DNA of 64,000 nucleotides, taken from contig NZ_CP062946.1 in assembly GCF_014898095.1 (NCBI RefSeq), positions 248,001 through 312,000 on the forward strand, in the 5' to 3' direction. How positions within the stretch are numbered: position 1 is the stretch's first letter; each line of letters opens with the position of its first letter. Below the pieces are notes generated by a model, which worked only from the letters and a program-made list of their open reading frames with translations, ran no database searches and was not told the origin of the DNA. The translations under genes were made by a program, and so were the position numbers. This DNA comes from Thalassotalea sp. LPB0316 (GTDB taxonomy: Bacteria; Pseudomonadota; Gammaproteobacteria; Enterobacterales; Alteromonadaceae). Shown here piece after piece: positions 43,216 through 55,413 of this stretch.

Positions 43216-44067
43216 TTACCGCTTTAACGAAAGCGCAAAGTCATACAAGGTATTCTTTTTAACCCCATAAATTTTAGCAGCTACGGCACACGCTTTTTTC
43301 GGTGGTAGCTCTTCTAACAAAATTTCTAATGCTTTCGTGATTTCAGGAGAAATACCCGTGGTGTTTTTCGGTTTACCAGCGATCATCAACACCATTTCAC
43401 CTTTGAGCTGGTTTGGATCTTCACTAAGCCATTGATGCAAGTTTTCGGCACTATCGCTATAAACCGTTTCAAAGGTTTTGGTTAATTCACGAGCCATAAC
43501 CACATGACGATCGCCACCGAGCACTTCGACAATATCGGCAACGGTATCAATGGCTCGCCTTGGTGCGTCATAAAACACCATAGTGCGGCTTTCATCTGCT
43601 AATTCAGCGAGTATTTTTTGGCGAGCGCCAGATTTTGATGGTAAAAAACCTTCAAATGTAAAACGATCGGTAGGTAAACCCGCGACACTTAATGCGCTAA
43701 TAGCCGCACACGCGCCTGGTACAGGAACAATAACAATATCATGCTCACGCAAAAAGCTAACGATATGAAAACCAGGATCACTGATAAGTGGCGTACCGGC
43801 ATCCGACACCAAGGCAATTGACTGACCAGAACGCAGTAACTCTAAAAAGTAGTCTTGGCGTTGTCTCTCATTGTGATCATGTAATGAAATCGTTTTGTTG
43901 CTTATCGCTAAATGATTGAGTAATCGCTGGGTGTGGCGAGTGTCTTCACAGGCAATCAAATCCACTTGAGATAACACGCCAATTGCGCGCTCTGTAATAT
44001 CGGCTAAATTACCAATTGGCGTCGCTACAATGTATAACTGACCTGCTTCAACAAAATTTTGTGACAT
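43216..44067 (-). CDS. rsmI: 16S rRNA 2'-O-ribose C1402 methyltransferase
   Basis: 283 residues from the ATG at 44067, preferred because GAAGAAGG precedes it and the family begins with GQLYIVATPIGNLADIT; a longer frame to 44160 has no similarity. Further motifs are EDTRHTQRLLNH and SDAGTPLISDPG, the SAM-binding features of this SPOUT-unrelated tetrapyrrole-methylase fold. It methylates the P-site nucleotide C1402 together with RsmH. It diverges from lpoA across an 87-bp gap. Confidence 0.96.
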   Translation of the reverse strand: MSQNFVEAGQLYIVATPIGNLADITERAIGVLSQVDLIACEDTRHTQRLLNHLAISNKTISLHDHNERQRQDYFLELLRSGQSIALVSDAGTPLISDPGFHIVSFLREHDIVIVPVPGACAAISALSVAGLPTDRFTFEGFLPSKSGARQKILAELADESRTMVFYDAPRRAIDTVADIVEVLGGDRHVVMARELTKTFETVYSDSAENLHQWLSEDPNQLKGEMVLMIAGKPKNTTGISPEITKALEILLEELPPKKACAVAAKIYGVKKNTLYDFALSLKR

Positions 44068-44154
44068 AATACCTTCTTCCTCGCCACAAAAGTTGTGACT
44101 ACCTGCGTTGGCGTTTATTATAAACCGACTACTGTAAATACGGATATATAACTC

Positions 44155-46044
44155 GTGCATTTCAATTGCTTTTTTTCAAAAAATCGTCAGCTTATACTCG
44201 CCACACTGGTTGCTGTCACTATTGCAAGTTGTTCTTCCGCGCCTAAAAAAGCGCCCGAACAACCCAAAAGCGTACCAAAAGAGGAAGTAAAGCCAAAAGA
44301 AATCGTAGAAGATGCGCAATACTATTTAACAATGGCAGAGCAGTCTCTGGCCACCAATCCTGACCAAACAAGTTACTTATTAATTAATGCGGCTCAGAGC
44401 TATTTAAGCGAGGAAAAGCCGAATAATGCACTTTGGTTAGCCAAGCAACTTGAGCAAAATAAAACAGAGCTGACAAGTGAACAACAATATCGCGTTACCC
44501 TGATCAAAGCTCAAGCTACAGATATACTTGTGCCCGAGACCAACCTTAAACCAATGCTCGATGAAGCCAACGAGATAGTCACTGAAAATAAATTGCCACA
44601 CGACCTCGCATATTATCAATTATTGGTTATGCACGCAGAAAGAACGAGTCAATTAGTGCTTGGGCTTGACGCCAAACTTCGCGCCTTTACTTATAATCAA
44701 CAAGCAACTGATCAAGACATTACAGCACTTTGGCAGGACTTTGTTTTACTGACCCAATGGCAACAACAACAATTGCAGCAAAAGCGTGCGCCAATGGTAA
44801 CGCCTTGGTTAAAACTGGCAAAACTTGCCAATGAATACGGCCATAATAATCAAGTATTTAATAACAAACTGAGCAATTGGCAAAAACAAAATCCAACCCA
44901 CCCTGCTAACGTGATTGTCAACCAGCTACTTGAAGAAATAACACTTGAGCAGTTAAATCAACAACCGTCGATAGCGCCTGAACAAAAGGTCATCGCGATT
45001 ATTTTACCGTTGACAGGTAAGCAAGCAAGAGCGGGGCAAGTTGCGCAGCAAGGTATTCTAGCGGCTTACCAAAATAATACCGATTTGGTGCTTAACTTTA
45101 TCGACGCCAACCAACTCGACTTTACAACCTTAAACGATACGCTAATCAAGATAAACGCATCACGCGTGATAGGCCCGCTACTGAAAGAGCATGTAGAACA
45201 GTTTTTAGCACAAAACATCCCCTTGCCGACATTGTTATTGAATCTGCCGACCCAAACGGCCCTCAAAGACAATCAAATCGCAATTTCAATGCGTCCAGAA
45301 GATGAAGCGGTTCAAGCCGCCGCTCAGTTAAGTGACAAACATTACCGCAAACCTTTATTGCTAAGTCATAACGACCCTGTCAGTCAGCGCATTGCGCAAA
45401 CCTTTGCCAATCAATGGTTGTCAATTACTGATTCACCCATTGAAACCATGACCTACAGCCAAGGAAAGGATATGCAAAATCAATTGAAGCAAAGCCTTGG
45501 CGTAGATGATAGCGAACGCAGAATAAAAGATTTACGCGTTCGATTAGATCAAATTCTAAAAATAGAAGAGCGCAATCGCCGTGATATCGATATGATTTAC
45601 ATTGTCGGCAATAATCAACAAACGCGCTTGATCAAACCTTATATTGACGTCAATATCGCCACCTTTGCAGATGTTATTCCCGTATATGCAAGCTCTAGAA
45701 GCCATAGTTTAAATCACGATGACAGTGCATTAGTTGATTTAAATGGTATGACGTTTACCGAAATGCCTTGGTTACTAAGCTCCGAGCAACAAAATACCCC
45801 ACTAGCTAAACAAGCTCACAATTTATGGCCGAATAGAAGTGATTCACTCCAACGCATTTTCGCCATGGGTTATGACGCTATCGAGTTGGTCAATAAGTTA
45901 GAAGCGTTTAAAGCTCGACCTTATGTGCGTCATTTTGGTCAAACAGGTGTCCTCAAACTCAACGAGTCAAATGTGCTCACTCGCTCACTGTTATGGGGCC
46001 AATATAGTCGTAGCCAAGTCAAGCAACTAGCTCAACTCAACTAA
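44155..46044 (+). CDS. lpoA: Penicillin-binding protein activator, outer-membrane lipoprotein
   Basis: 629 residues from a GTG at 44155. The lipobox is TIASC (Cys 26). An N-terminal helical (TPR-like) domain (about 45-260) is followed by a periplasmic-binding-like domain starting VIAIILPLTGKQARAGQVAQQGILAAY. LpoA reaches from the outer membrane to stimulate the transpeptidase activity of PBP1A. It leads the conserved cluster lpoA-yraN-diaA-yraP, with 4-12-base gaps. Confidence 0.95.
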   Translation: MHFNCFFSKNRQLILATLVAVTIASCSSAPKKAPEQPKSVPKEEVKPKEIVEDAQYYLTMAEQSLATNPDQTSYLLINAAQSYLSEEKPNNALWLAKQLEQNKTELTSEQQYRVTLIKAQATDILVPETNLKPMLDEANEIVTENKLPHDLAYYQLLVMHAERTSQLVLGLDAKLRAFTYNQQATDQDITALWQDFVLLTQWQQQQLQQKRAPMVTPWLKLAKLANEYGHNNQVFNNKLSNWQKQNPTHPANVIVNQLLEEITLEQLNQQPSIAPEQKVIAIILPLTGKQARAGQVAQQGILAAYQNNTDLVLNFIDANQLDFTTLNDTLIKINASRVIGPLLKEHVEQFLAQNIPLPTLLLNLPTQTALKDNQIAISMRPEDEAVQAAAQLSDKHYRKPLLLSHNDPVSQRIAQTFANQWLSITDSPIETMTYSQGKDMQNQLKQSLGVDDSERRIKDLRVRLDQILKIEERNRRDIDMIYIVGNNQQTRLIKPYIDVNIATFADVIPVYASSRSHSLNHDDSALVDLNGMTFTEMPWLLSSEQQNTPLAKQAHNLWPNRSDSLQRIFAMGYDAIELVNKLEAFKARPYVRHFGQTGVLKLNESNVLTRSLLWGQYSRSQVKQLAQLN

Positions 46045-46048
46045 CACC

Positions 46049-47070
<1,022 letters not shown>

Positions 47071-47073
47071 GCT

Positions 47074-47643
47074 ATGAAATACAACCAACTTATTATTGTA
47101 TGTACATTATTAACACTACTACAAGGCTGTGTTGCCGCTACGGTGGCAGGTGTAGTGGGCGGTGTCATGGTTGCCAAAGACAACCGAACTGTTGGCCAAC
47201 AAATTGACGATCAAAATATCGAAATCAAAGCCATGAGCGAGATTTCAAAACAAGACGCGTTAAGTAATGGCAGTCGGATTAAAGTCGTTAGCGTCAATGG
47301 CCGTATTTTAGTGGTTGGCCAAGCGAAAAATGAGTACGTACGCGACTTAGCTATTAAAACGATAAATAACATCACTGGCGTCAAGCAAGTATATAATCAG
47401 TTGCGTATTGGTAACGAAATTTCCATGACCACACGATCAAACGATGCATGGCTAACGTCCAAAGTAAAAACGAACATATTCTCAGACAAAAATATCGATG
47501 CGACAAAAGTGAAAGTCGTTACTGAAAATGGCGAAGTATTTTTAATGGGGCTAATCCATCAAGAACAAGCTGATATTGCCGTCGAGATTGCACGCAATGT
47601 CAGCGGTGTGAATCGCGTTTTTAAAGCGTTTGAGTATTTGTAA
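47074..47643 (+). CDS. yraP: Outer-membrane lipoprotein with two BON domains
   Basis: 189 residues. Lipobox LLQGC (Cys 19). Two BON domains follow (about 60-120: ISKQDALSNGSRIKVVSVNGRILVVG; about 130-189: WLTSKVKTNIFSDKNIDATKVKV). The E. coli homologue (DolP) binds phospholipids at the division site and supports outer-membrane integrity. Last gene of the lpoA cluster; a long terminator hairpin follows. Confidence 0.94.
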   Translation: MKYNQLIIVCTLLTLLQGCVAATVAGVVGGVMVAKDNRTVGQQIDDQNIEIKAMSEISKQDALSNGSRIKVVSVNGRILVVGQAKNEYVRDLAIKTINNITGVKQVYNQLRIGNEISMTTRSNDAWLTSKVKTNIFSDKNIDATKVKVVTENGEVFLMGLIHQEQADIAVEIARNVSGVNRVFKAFEYL

Positions 47644-47668
47644 TAATTACCCTGCTTTGCTTAAGCCC

Positions 47669-47713
47669 TAAGATCAATAAAGCCGCTCATTTTTAGCGGC
47701 TTTATTGATCTTA
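47669..47713. terminator. Bidirectional terminator, 19-bp perfect stem
   Basis: TAAGATCAATAAAGCCGCT pairs fully with AGCGGCTTTATTGATCTTA around a 7-base loop. It separates the convergent yraP and the REC-GGDEF-EAL gene. Confidence 0.85.
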
Positions 47714-47721
47714 GCTTAGCA

Positions 47722-49947
47722 TTATTGTTGTTTTCTTAAATACGCAATAAACTCTTTACCTGGCATGGGTTTGGCGTAGTAAAAGCCCTGTACTTCATCA
47801 CAACCGTGTTTGATTAGGTGCTCTTGTTGCTCTAACTCTTCGATACCTTCAGCGATAACTTTTAAATCGAGCTGTTTACCTAAGCTAATAATCGTTTCTG
47901 CAATAAATGAGTGCTCTTTTTCACCAATCGATTTTACAAATGAACGATCGACCTTTAAACGGTCTAGTGGCAACTTCTGTAAGTAGCTCATTGATGAGTA
48001 ACCCGTACCAAAATCGTCAAGTGCGATACTAATGCGCTCTTGTTTGAGTCGAGTGAGACAATCAATCACCACTTGCGGGTCGTCCATCAAGATATTTTCT
48101 GTGATTTCAAGCTCTAGCTTACTCGCTTTTACTTGGTGCGTTTTGGTTGCCTCAATAATTGAGTCAACAAAGTCCGTTCGCTTAAACTGAGGAATTGAGA
48201 CATTAACCGAAATACCGACATCATCGAAACCATTTTTCTCAAGCTCTTTAATTTGCAAGCAGGCTTGGTTAATTACCCAATCGCCTATATCTAAAATGAG
48301 CCCTGAGTATTCAGCGAGTGGCACAAACACCGCAGGCGAGATAAATTGCCCATCTTCCGTTTGCCAACGCAATAATGCTTCAGCACCGATCACTCGCCCG
48401 GTCGATAAATCTAGTTGCGGCTGGTACCACAACTGTAACCGATTAGCATTAAAGTCATGACGCAACTGACGAATCATGCCCAAGCGCCATAAGGTTTGCT
48501 CTTCCATTTCTTTGGCGTAATACATGTAGTGAACATGCCGGTCTTTTTTGGCCAAGTTTAGCGCAATATTTATCTGGTTAAGTACTTCAACACCCCTACC
48601 ACCAGCGTCTTCTTGCCGACAAAAGCCAAAACAGGCACTGACAGGTAAAAACTGATCACCCGCAGAAAAAGGATTAATAAAAGTTTTCGACAGTTTTTCT
48701 GGTGTTAATATTGAGCTCAAACCTATTAACCCGAAAACGTCCGCGCCAACACGCGCGATTTTAACGCCATTGCCATATCCTTTTAGGCGAGTAGCAACCG
48801 CTTTCAAGAGCTGGTTACCAATATCTTGACCTAAACCATCATTAATATCACTGAAATGGCTAATATCTATTAACACTGCAACAAAATCGTTTTGATCGTT
48901 ACGCGTAAAGTACTCAAGTTCATTTACAAAAGCCAAACGGTTGGGCAGATCAGTTAACCAATCTTTATATGCGGCATTGTTGAGTTTTTGAAAGAGATGA
49001 ACATTTTCATAGCCAGTTACTACGTTAGTCAGAAAAACCTCAAGTAACGGCTTGACCATCTCTGGCATCGGAGAACTAAGCTCCAGGTAAATAACTGTTC
49101 TAAAATCGCCTCTCGACAAATACAAGACTACATAACTTTCATCAAAGTAATGCTGTTTCTGAGTGAAGCATCGATTCAATGCCTCAGTAACTGCAGGCTC
49201 TAGCACTTGGCTACACTTTTGGTTAACAAATGCGGCCTGCAAACCACATTGCGCTAATACGTATAAACTTAAATCGTCAGCGCCATCGATAACACCTTGT
49301 CCTCGAGCACTAAATACACTTGAAGTTACATTATCGAGTAAACTGTGGAATTGCTCTAAAACACCATGAGCATAGTCAGTGAAGTTATGTAACTCCAAAA
49401 GCTCAGACGTAGCACCGATAACTTTCTCTAAACCTTGTTGGCTCTGATTAATGGTGTAAATTTGTTGATAGGAGCGAATAGCGGCATAGACAGTTGTCAC
49501 CAACTTTCGACGGGTTAATTCAGTTTTTGTTTTGTAGTCATTGATATCGTAATCTTTAATTACGCTTTCTTCCGGCGCGTAACCAGGTTGGCCCGTTCTC
49601 AAAACAATCCGAATATCTTGACGGTCCAATTCATCTCTGATGTATTTGACCACATTAAGGCCTGCATCATCAGTTTCCATGACGACATCTAACAACACTA
49701 AAACAATGTCATCGCGCGATTCAATTAATTGACACGCATCTTGTCCTGAATAAGCATGTAAGTATTCTAGCGAACGTCCTAAAACAATAACATCAGACAA
49801 GGCGAGTTGAGTTACTGAATGAATTTCAGGATCATCGTCTACGATTAACACTTTCCATGTATCTTCACTTTTCTCATCTACGACATCATCTTCATAGAAG
49901 TCATCAGAAAATAAGAATTCTTCTTCGGCTCGCTCTGTAACTTGCAT
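47722..49947 (-). CDS. Response regulator with DUF3369, degenerate GGDEF and EAL domains
   Basis: 741 residues. Receiver (VLIVDDDPEIHSVT, phosphoacceptor Asp in VLLDVVME), DUF3369 sensor domain (about 190-330), a GGDEF domain whose site reads RVGADVF in place of GGDEF, and an intact EAL domain with GAEALLRWQ, DDFGTGYSS and IAEGIEELEQ. It is therefore probably a cyclic-di-GMP phosphodiesterase controlled by phosphorylation; the GGDEF part may bind GTP. The cognate kinase is not adjacent. The acidic N-terminal 30 residues precede the receiver. Confidence 0.94.
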   Translation of the reverse strand: MQVTERAEEEFLFSDDFYEDDVVDEKSEDTWKVLIVDDDPEIHSVTQLALSDVIVLGRSLEYLHAYSGQDACQLIESRDDIVLVLLDVVMETDDAGLNVVKYIRDELDRQDIRIVLRTGQPGYAPEESVIKDYDINDYKTKTELTRRKLVTTVYAAIRSYQQIYTINQSQQGLEKVIGATSELLELHNFTDYAHGVLEQFHSLLDNVTSSVFSARGQGVIDGADDLSLYVLAQCGLQAAFVNQKCSQVLEPAVTEALNRCFTQKQHYFDESYVVLYLSRGDFRTVIYLELSSPMPEMVKPLLEVFLTNVVTGYENVHLFQKLNNAAYKDWLTDLPNRLAFVNELEYFTRNDQNDFVAVLIDISHFSDINDGLGQDIGNQLLKAVATRLKGYGNGVKIARVGADVFGLIGLSSILTPEKLSKTFINPFSAGDQFLPVSACFGFCRQEDAGGRGVEVLNQINIALNLAKKDRHVHYMYYAKEMEEQTLWRLGMIRQLRHDFNANRLQLWYQPQLDLSTGRVIGAEALLRWQTEDGQFISPAVFVPLAEYSGLILDIGDWVINQACLQIKELEKNGFDDVGISVNVSIPQFKRTDFVDSIIEATKTHQVKASKLELEITENILMDDPQVVIDCLTRLKQERISIALDDFGTGYSSMSYLQKLPLDRLKVDRSFVKSIGEKEHSFIAETIISLGKQLDLKVIAEGIEELEQQEHLIKHGCDEVQGFYYAKPMPGKEFIAYLRKQQ

Positions 49948-50156
49948 ATGCCCCTCAAAAAACTGAACATGCTATTCAGTTTAGATACAACTAAAAAAAG
50001 ATAACTAGTTCCCTTCTTTACATTCTAGTACATAATAAAAGTCAGGATCGCATTATTCAATAAATTATAGACGCAATAATTAAACTTATAACAATTGCAA
50101 TTAAATAATTAACACTACAAACTTATCATACGCAAAAATTATTAGTAGACAATAAC
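49948..50156. other. AT-rich intergenic region
   Basis: 209 bases, very AT-rich, containing the divergent promoters of the REC-GGDEF-EAL gene and the TIGR03899 gene. No structure or small gene was recognised. Confidence 0.35.
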
Positions 50157-51056
50157 ATGACAAATAAACACGCTTCCACTGATAATATCATTACGGTTAA
50201 CGAGTCTGCTAATACGGCAATTGCGTCGAGTGTTGAAGACACTGCTTCTGAGCGCAAAACTAAAACGGGTCATTCTTCTGCCAAACAACTACTCACCTTG
50301 GCCAAATCTTTTGCCATCGACGGCAGTTTGCTGCCTCCAGAAAAGCAAATGCCATTGCAAGATAGGGTAGCTAAACGCGCATTAACTAGCGCACAGCGCC
50401 AACAACTCAATCTAGAGGGTATTATTGTCAAAGCTGTGAATTATTGCTCAACAAGTAAAATTGTCGAGCAGGTTGATGCCGATTGGTTTGCTCAATTTAT
50501 GGAACTTGCTCAAGGTGTTAGTAACAAAACAATGCAAGATCTTTGGGCTAAAATATTAGCGAAAGAAATCAGCTACCCAGGCGCCTTTGCGATTAAAACA
50601 TTAAAAGTATTTAAAGATTTAAGTATTCACGATGCCAAGCTGTTTGCCAAAGCTACTGCGATCGCATTGAGAGATAACGCTGGCAGGCACTATCGTATTT
50701 TATCGGGCAGCTACCAAGTACCAAGTTTGTGGAATAGCTTTGATAAGTCACGCACTGCAACCATTGATCTAGCAAAGTTCGGTTTAAGTTATAGTGATTT
50801 ACTCGCACTCGCCAATAACGGATTGTTATTCGCTCAGGAAACCGAGACGACAACCTTTGACAAACACCAAGAGTTAGCGCTGATTTTCCAAGGCCAGCCT
50901 TTAATCTTACAAAGTGTAAAAAAACAAACCGTATTAAAATATTACAAATATAGTGAAGTGGGTTGTGAACTTGCGCGCTTGATCACCGACAAACCAGACG
51001 AGTCGATTAAGCAATCGTTAACTCACTATATTGGCCATCACTTTACCTGCAAGTAA
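50157..51056 (+). CDS. TIGR03899 family protein, function unknown
   Basis: 299 residues. After a polar N-terminus the core begins AKQLLTLAKSFAIDGSLLPPEKQ and continues with LEGIIVKAVNYC, TMQDLWAKILAKEISYPGAFA and LKVFKDLSIHDAKLFAKA, as in TIGR03899 proteins of Alteromonadales and Vibrionales. No catalytic motif is known. It may be soluble and cytoplasmic. Confidence 0.82.
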   Translation: MTNKHASTDNIITVNESANTAIASSVEDTASERKTKTGHSSAKQLLTLAKSFAIDGSLLPPEKQMPLQDRVAKRALTSAQRQQLNLEGIIVKAVNYCSTSKIVEQVDADWFAQFMELAQGVSNKTMQDLWAKILAKEISYPGAFAIKTLKVFKDLSIHDAKLFAKATAIALRDNAGRHYRILSGSYQVPSLWNSFDKSRTATIDLAKFGLSYSDLLALANNGLLFAQETETTTFDKHQELALIFQGQPLILQSVKKQTVLKYYKYSEVGCELARLITDKPDESIKQSLTHYIGHHFTCK

Positions 51057-51120
51057 GTGCCAACCAACGTTCAGTAAAAACAACCGCTAAAAAGCAATTT
51101 GTTATCACTAGCTCAGGTGA

Positions 51121-51861
51121 CTAAATACCGTCACCATCTGTATGCAAGCCACATTCTCTTGCCCGACCATTAAAGCGAGTGTCACTCTCATCCATACCAA
51201 AACTCAACGGTGATGAACTATGCGTATCACCAACCGAGACATAACCTTGCTCCCACAAAGGATGATATGGTAGCTTGTGCTTGGTAAGGTATTGGTGCAC
51301 CTCTTTGTTCGACCAGTCGATAATCGGATGAATTTTAAAGCGCCCGCGTAAAATGGAGACAACCGACAACCCTTGTCGATGCTCCGACTGTTGACGTCGG
51401 ATCCCTGAAAACCAAGAGCTCGCGTTTAGCTCAGTTAAGCCACGCTCTAACGGCTCTACTTTATTACGGCGATTATAGCGCTTCAACTCATCATCACCTA
51501 AACACCACTCTTCACCGTACTTAGCCAATTGCCACGCTGTGCTTTCCTTCGCACTATAAACTTGTAAATTCAAGTTCATTTGCTCAGTTAACTGATCAAT
51601 AAATTGATAAGTTTCTGGAAACAAGTGCCCGGTATCGGTGAGCAAGACTGGAATATCAGGATAGACCTGAGTCACTAAATGCAACATCACCGCCGACTGA
51701 ATACCAAAGCTCGATGACAAGACAAACTCACCGGGCAAGTGCTCTAAAGCCCATGCAACTCGCTCTTGCGGTGTCATCTTTTCAAGTGCGCTATTCCACT
51801 GCGCTAGCCAAGACTCAGGCAGCGACGCTGGAAAGCGGCTGTCTATGGCTCGACTAGGCAT
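51121..51861 (-). CDS. cysH: Phosphoadenylyl-sulfate (PAPS) reductase
   Basis: 246 residues. The nucleotide-binding loop is [13 protein letters not shown], and the catalytic cysteine is in the C-terminal [12 protein letters not shown], as in thioredoxin-dependent PAPS reductases lacking an Fe-S cluster. It converts PAPS to sulfite. The start overlaps cysI by 8 bases; it is the last gene of cysJ-cysI-cysH. Confidence 0.97.
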   Translation of the reverse strand: MPSRAIDSRFPASLPESWLAQWNSALEKMTPQERVAWALEHLPGEFVLSSSFGIQSAVMLHLVTQVYPDIPVLLTDTGHLFPETYQFIDQLTEQMNLNLQVYSAKESTAWQLAKYGEEWCLGDDELKRYNRRNKVEPLERGLTELNASSWFSGIRRQQSEHRQGLSVVSILRGRFKIHPIIDWSNKEVHQYLTKHKLPYHPLWEQGYVSVGDTHSSSPLSFGMDESDTRFNGRARECGLHTDGDGI

Positions 51862-53587
51862 GAAAATCCCTCGCGCTAACGATCACCTCATCAACAACAC
51901 CCACGCGAATAACGAAATCACCAAAACACTCATTAGCTTGTTTTTCTCTAGCCCAACGGCCAACTAAGGCATCTATTTCAGCTAAAATTGTCGCTTCATC
52001 AATGCCGTCTTTGTACAGTTTAGGAATGCGCGTACCTTCAACATTACCACCCAAATACATGTTGTATTTACCTGGTCCTTTACCGACTAAGCCAATTTCG
52101 GCGAGCATCGCACGGCCACAACCATTCGGGCAGCCAGTTACGCGTAAAATAATGCTGTCATCTGCTACATTGTGTTTCGCTAAAATCGCATCGACATCAT
52201 CGATTAAGCCTGGTAAATAGCGCTCAGCTTCGGCCATAGCTAATGGACAGGTTGGAAACGCAACACAAGCCATTGAATCTTTTCGCTGCTGCGAAACGCT
52301 GTCGTCAATTAAGCCGTGGCTACGAGCAATATCTTCAATTTTAGCTTTATCAGCTTGCGCTACACCTGCGATAATTAAGTTTTGATTCGCCGTCATACGA
52401 AAATCACCTTGGTGAATTTCAGCAATTTTGGCAACACCTGATTTCAATGGTTTACCTGGGTAATCGAGGATCCGACCATTTTCGATAAATACTGTTAAAT
52501 GGTGCTTACCATCAACACCTTCAACCCAACCAAAGCGGTCGCCACGACCAGTAAACTTATACTCGCGCGAAGGCTCAAAAGTGTGCTCGGCACGCTTTTC
52601 AACTTCAGCTTTAAAGGTGTCAATACCCACGCGATCTAGCGTGTATTTAGTTTTCGCGTTTTTACGGTTTACGCGGTTACCCCAGTCACGCTGTGTGGTA
52701 ACAACTGCGGCAGCAACATCTAGCGTTTTTTCCAGTGGCACGAAACCGAAATCATCAGCGCGGCGCGGATAGGTAGAGGTGTCGCCATGCGTCATCGCTA
52801 GGCCGCCACCAACAAGTACGTTAAAGCCGACGAGCTTGCCATTCTCGGCAATAGCGACAAAGTTTAAGTCGTTGGCATGTACATCAACATCATTTTGCGG
52901 CGGAATAACCACAGTCGTTTTAAACTTACGCGGTAAGTATTGGCTACCTAAAATTGGCTCCTCGGTTGACTCTACCTTCTCACCATCTAACCAAATCTCG
53001 GCGTATGCCTTTGTTTTTGGCAGCAAGTGCTCACTTATTTTTTTCGCCCACTCGTAGGCTTCTTGATGAACTTGTGACTCAACAGGGTTTGAAGTACACA
53101 AAACATTGCGGTTAACATCGCCCGCTGTTGCTATCGAATCAATACCAATGCTGTTAAGCGTTTGATGCATCAACTTAATGTTTGGTTTTAGTACACCGTG
53201 AAACTGAAAGGTTTGACGCGTCGTTAAGCGAATCGAGCCGTATAGCGTGTGCTCTTCGGCGAATTTGTCGATTGCCAACCACTGCGTTGGCGTAATAATA
53301 CCACCGGGCATACGAGCACGTAGCATTACGTTATGCATTGGCTCAAGTTTCTGTTTTTGACGCTCAGCGCGAATATCGCGATCGTCTTGCTGATACATAC
53401 CGTGAAAACGAATCAACTGGAAATTGTCAGCGGTAAAGCCGCCGGTGATACGATCGTTTAAATCGTCAGCAATCGTGCCACGAAGAAAGTTACTTTCGCC
53501 TTTAATACGCTCATTGTCAGCCTTTTTACCTTCAACAATAATCGGGCCCTGACCTAAAATTTGCTTGTTTGTTTCTGTATTTGACAT
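51854..53587 (-). CDS. cysI: Sulfite reductase, hemoprotein beta subunit
   Basis: 577 residues, full length. The siroheme/[4Fe-4S] cysteines are in [13 protein letters not shown] (with the preceding MACVA) and [24 protein letters not shown] is the typical N-terminal motif. With CysJ it reduces sulfite to sulfide using NADPH. It overlaps the cysJ stop by one base. Confidence 0.98.
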   Translation of the reverse strand: MSNTETNKQILGQGPIIVEGKKADNERIKGESNFLRGTIADDLNDRITGGFTADNFQLIRFHGMYQQDDRDIRAERQKQKLEPMHNVMLRARMPGGIITPTQWLAIDKFAEEHTLYGSIRLTTRQTFQFHGVLKPNIKLMHQTLNSIGIDSIATAGDVNRNVLCTSNPVESQVHQEAYEWAKKISEHLLPKTKAYAEIWLDGEKVESTEEPILGSQYLPRKFKTTVVIPPQNDVDVHANDLNFVAIAENGKLVGFNVLVGGGLAMTHGDTSTYPRRADDFGFVPLEKTLDVAAAVVTTQRDWGNRVNRKNAKTKYTLDRVGIDTFKAEVEKRAEHTFEPSREYKFTGRGDRFGWVEGVDGKHHLTVFIENGRILDYPGKPLKSGVAKIAEIHQGDFRMTANQNLIIAGVAQADKAKIEDIARSHGLIDDSVSQQRKDSMACVAFPTCPLAMAEAERYLPGLIDDVDAILAKHNVADDSIILRVTGCPNGCGRAMLAEIGLVGKGPGKYNMYLGGNVEGTRIPKLYKDGIDEATILAEIDALVGRWAREKQANECFGDFVIRVGVVDEVIVSARDFHA

Positions 53588-55413
53588 TAGTAAACATCTC
53601 TTTGATAGCGCTTATCACTGCGTAACGCTTTTAAATAATCTTCTGCTTGCTCAAGGCTTTTACCACCTTGCTCAGCCACAACTTCAATCAAGGCTTGATG
53701 AACATCTTTCGCCATGCGATTAGCATCACCGCAAATGTATAGGTGAGCGCCGGCTTCTAGCCACTGATAAACCTCGGCTGCGTTTTCTTTAATGCGATGT
53801 TGAACGTAGACTTTTTCCGCTTGATCGCGTGAGAAAGCGACATCCATTTTGGTTAGCAAGCCTGATTTGAGGTAGTTTTGCCATTCCACTTGATATAAAA
53901 AGTCTTGCGTAAAAGTTTGATCGCCAAAAAACATCCAGTTACGTCCTTCGGCATCTCTTGCTTCACGCTCTTGCATAAAGGCTCTAAACGGTGCAACACC
54001 TGTACCTGGACCAATCATGATGACATCGGTAGAATCGTCTTGCGGTAAACGGAAATTATTGTTCTCTTCAACGAATACTTTAACTTTGCCACCTTCCGCT
54101 AAACGGTGAGATAAAAACCCTGAAGCGCCCCCTAAGCGCGCTTCACCAGCTTTATCAAAGGCAACAACACCTAGCGTTAAATGCACTTCTTCGTCGACTT
54201 CTGCTTGGCTTGAGGCAATTGAATATAACCTCGGGGTAATTTTGCGTAAGTTATCAACCAAGGTTTGCGCATCAACCGCTGTTGGCGCTAATTTTACAAT
54301 GTCGATAATTTGATTTTCTAACGCGAACTCACGCAATGCGTTTTTATCGTCGAGTTTATCAATTAACACAGCGTTACCACTGTGATTCGCCCAAAACTCA
54401 ACAAACTTTGGATTGGATTGGGTTAACTCAAATTGCTCAACTAAGGCTTGTTTTAAAGCTAGCTTTTGCTCGCCCACGGCAACAGTTTCTTCACCTGTTA
54501 AGCTTAATAGCGCAAGTAAGCGATCAACTAACACCGGATCATTTTCAAACCAAACCCCTAACGCATCACCTACTTGGTAAGTTAAGCCTGAATCTGATAA
54601 ATCGATTTCGATATGACGAACGTCTTTATTTGAATCTCGCCCCGTGATCTTTTGATTAACTAACAACTCAGCCTCAAATGGCGATTCTTTTGAGTATTGT
54701 TTTTGGCTCGTGGTATCGGCGATTGGCAACGAAACCACATCAGCACCTGTTGAGGCTGTTAACTCATCTTTGAGAGATTCAACAATCGACGTTGACCACT
54801 GTGCCGCTTCATCTTGATAATCGACATCACAATCAACACGCGGCGCGACTTGCGTTGCACCCAGCTTAGCGAGTTGTTGGTCGAAGTCTTTACCAGTTTG
54901 ACAGAAGAACTCATAGCTGCTGTCACCGAGCGATAAGACACTGTATTTTAAGTTGTCTAATTTAGGCGCTTTTTTAGAGAATAAAAACTCGTGGAAAGAC
55001 AGTGCATCATCTGGCGGCTCGCCTTCACCATTAGTACTGGCAACAATTAACACATGTGTTTCTGACTTCAAAGCTTTCGCTTTGTAATCAGCAACGTTTT
55101 TTAAGTTAACTTCAATACCCGCTGCTTTTGCTTGATCGGCAAGCTTGTTGGCCACGCCTTTAGCATTACCGGTTTGAGATGCATACAAAATCGTTAAAGT
55201 TGCACTCGCTTGTGCACTTGGCGCGATAGTAGCAACAGTACCCGGCTGTTCGCTTTTAGCAGCCAAATAGCCACTCGCCCAGGCAAGTTGTAGTGCCGAA
55301 AAACCACTGGTAGCTTGTTGCAAATTCGCTAATTGGCCAGCATCAAGTGCTGCATTGCCGAGATTATTTGTTTGATCTTGTTGTTTAGACAACATAACGT
55401 TCATTTCGCCCAT
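53587..55413 (-). CDS. cysJ: Sulfite reductase, flavoprotein alpha subunit
   Basis: 608 residues. The flavodoxin domain has [12 protein letters not shown], the FAD domain RLYSIASS, the NADPH domain [18 protein letters not shown], and it ends RYQRDVY. The ATGs at 55404 and 55395 are alternative starts. It supplies electrons from NADPH through FAD and FMN to CysI. It is the promoter-proximal gene; CysB-type control is expected but no site was identified. Confidence 0.97.
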   Translation of the reverse strand: MGEMNVMLSKQQDQTNNLGNAALDAGQLANLQQATSGFSALQLAWASGYLAAKSEQPGTVATIAPSAQASATLTILYASQTGNAKGVANKLADQAKAAGIEVNLKNVADYKAKALKSETHVLIVASTNGEGEPPDDALSFHEFLFSKKAPKLDNLKYSVLSLGDSSYEFFCQTGKDFDQQLAKLGATQVAPRVDCDVDYQDEAAQWSTSIVESLKDELTASTGADVVSLPIADTTSQKQYSKESPFEAELLVNQKITGRDSNKDVRHIEIDLSDSGLTYQVGDALGVWFENDPVLVDRLLALLSLTGEETVAVGEQKLALKQALVEQFELTQSNPKFVEFWANHSGNAVLIDKLDDKNALREFALENQIIDIVKLAPTAVDAQTLVDNLRKITPRLYSIASSQAEVDEEVHLTLGVVAFDKAGEARLGGASGFLSHRLAEGGKVKVFVEENNNFRLPQDDSTDVIMIGPGTGVAPFRAFMQEREARDAEGRNWMFFGDQTFTQDFLYQVEWQNYLKSGLLTKMDVAFSRDQAEKVYVQHRIKENAAEVYQWLEAGAHLYICGDANRMAKDVHQALIEVVAEQGGKSLEQAEDYLKALRSDKRYQRDVY

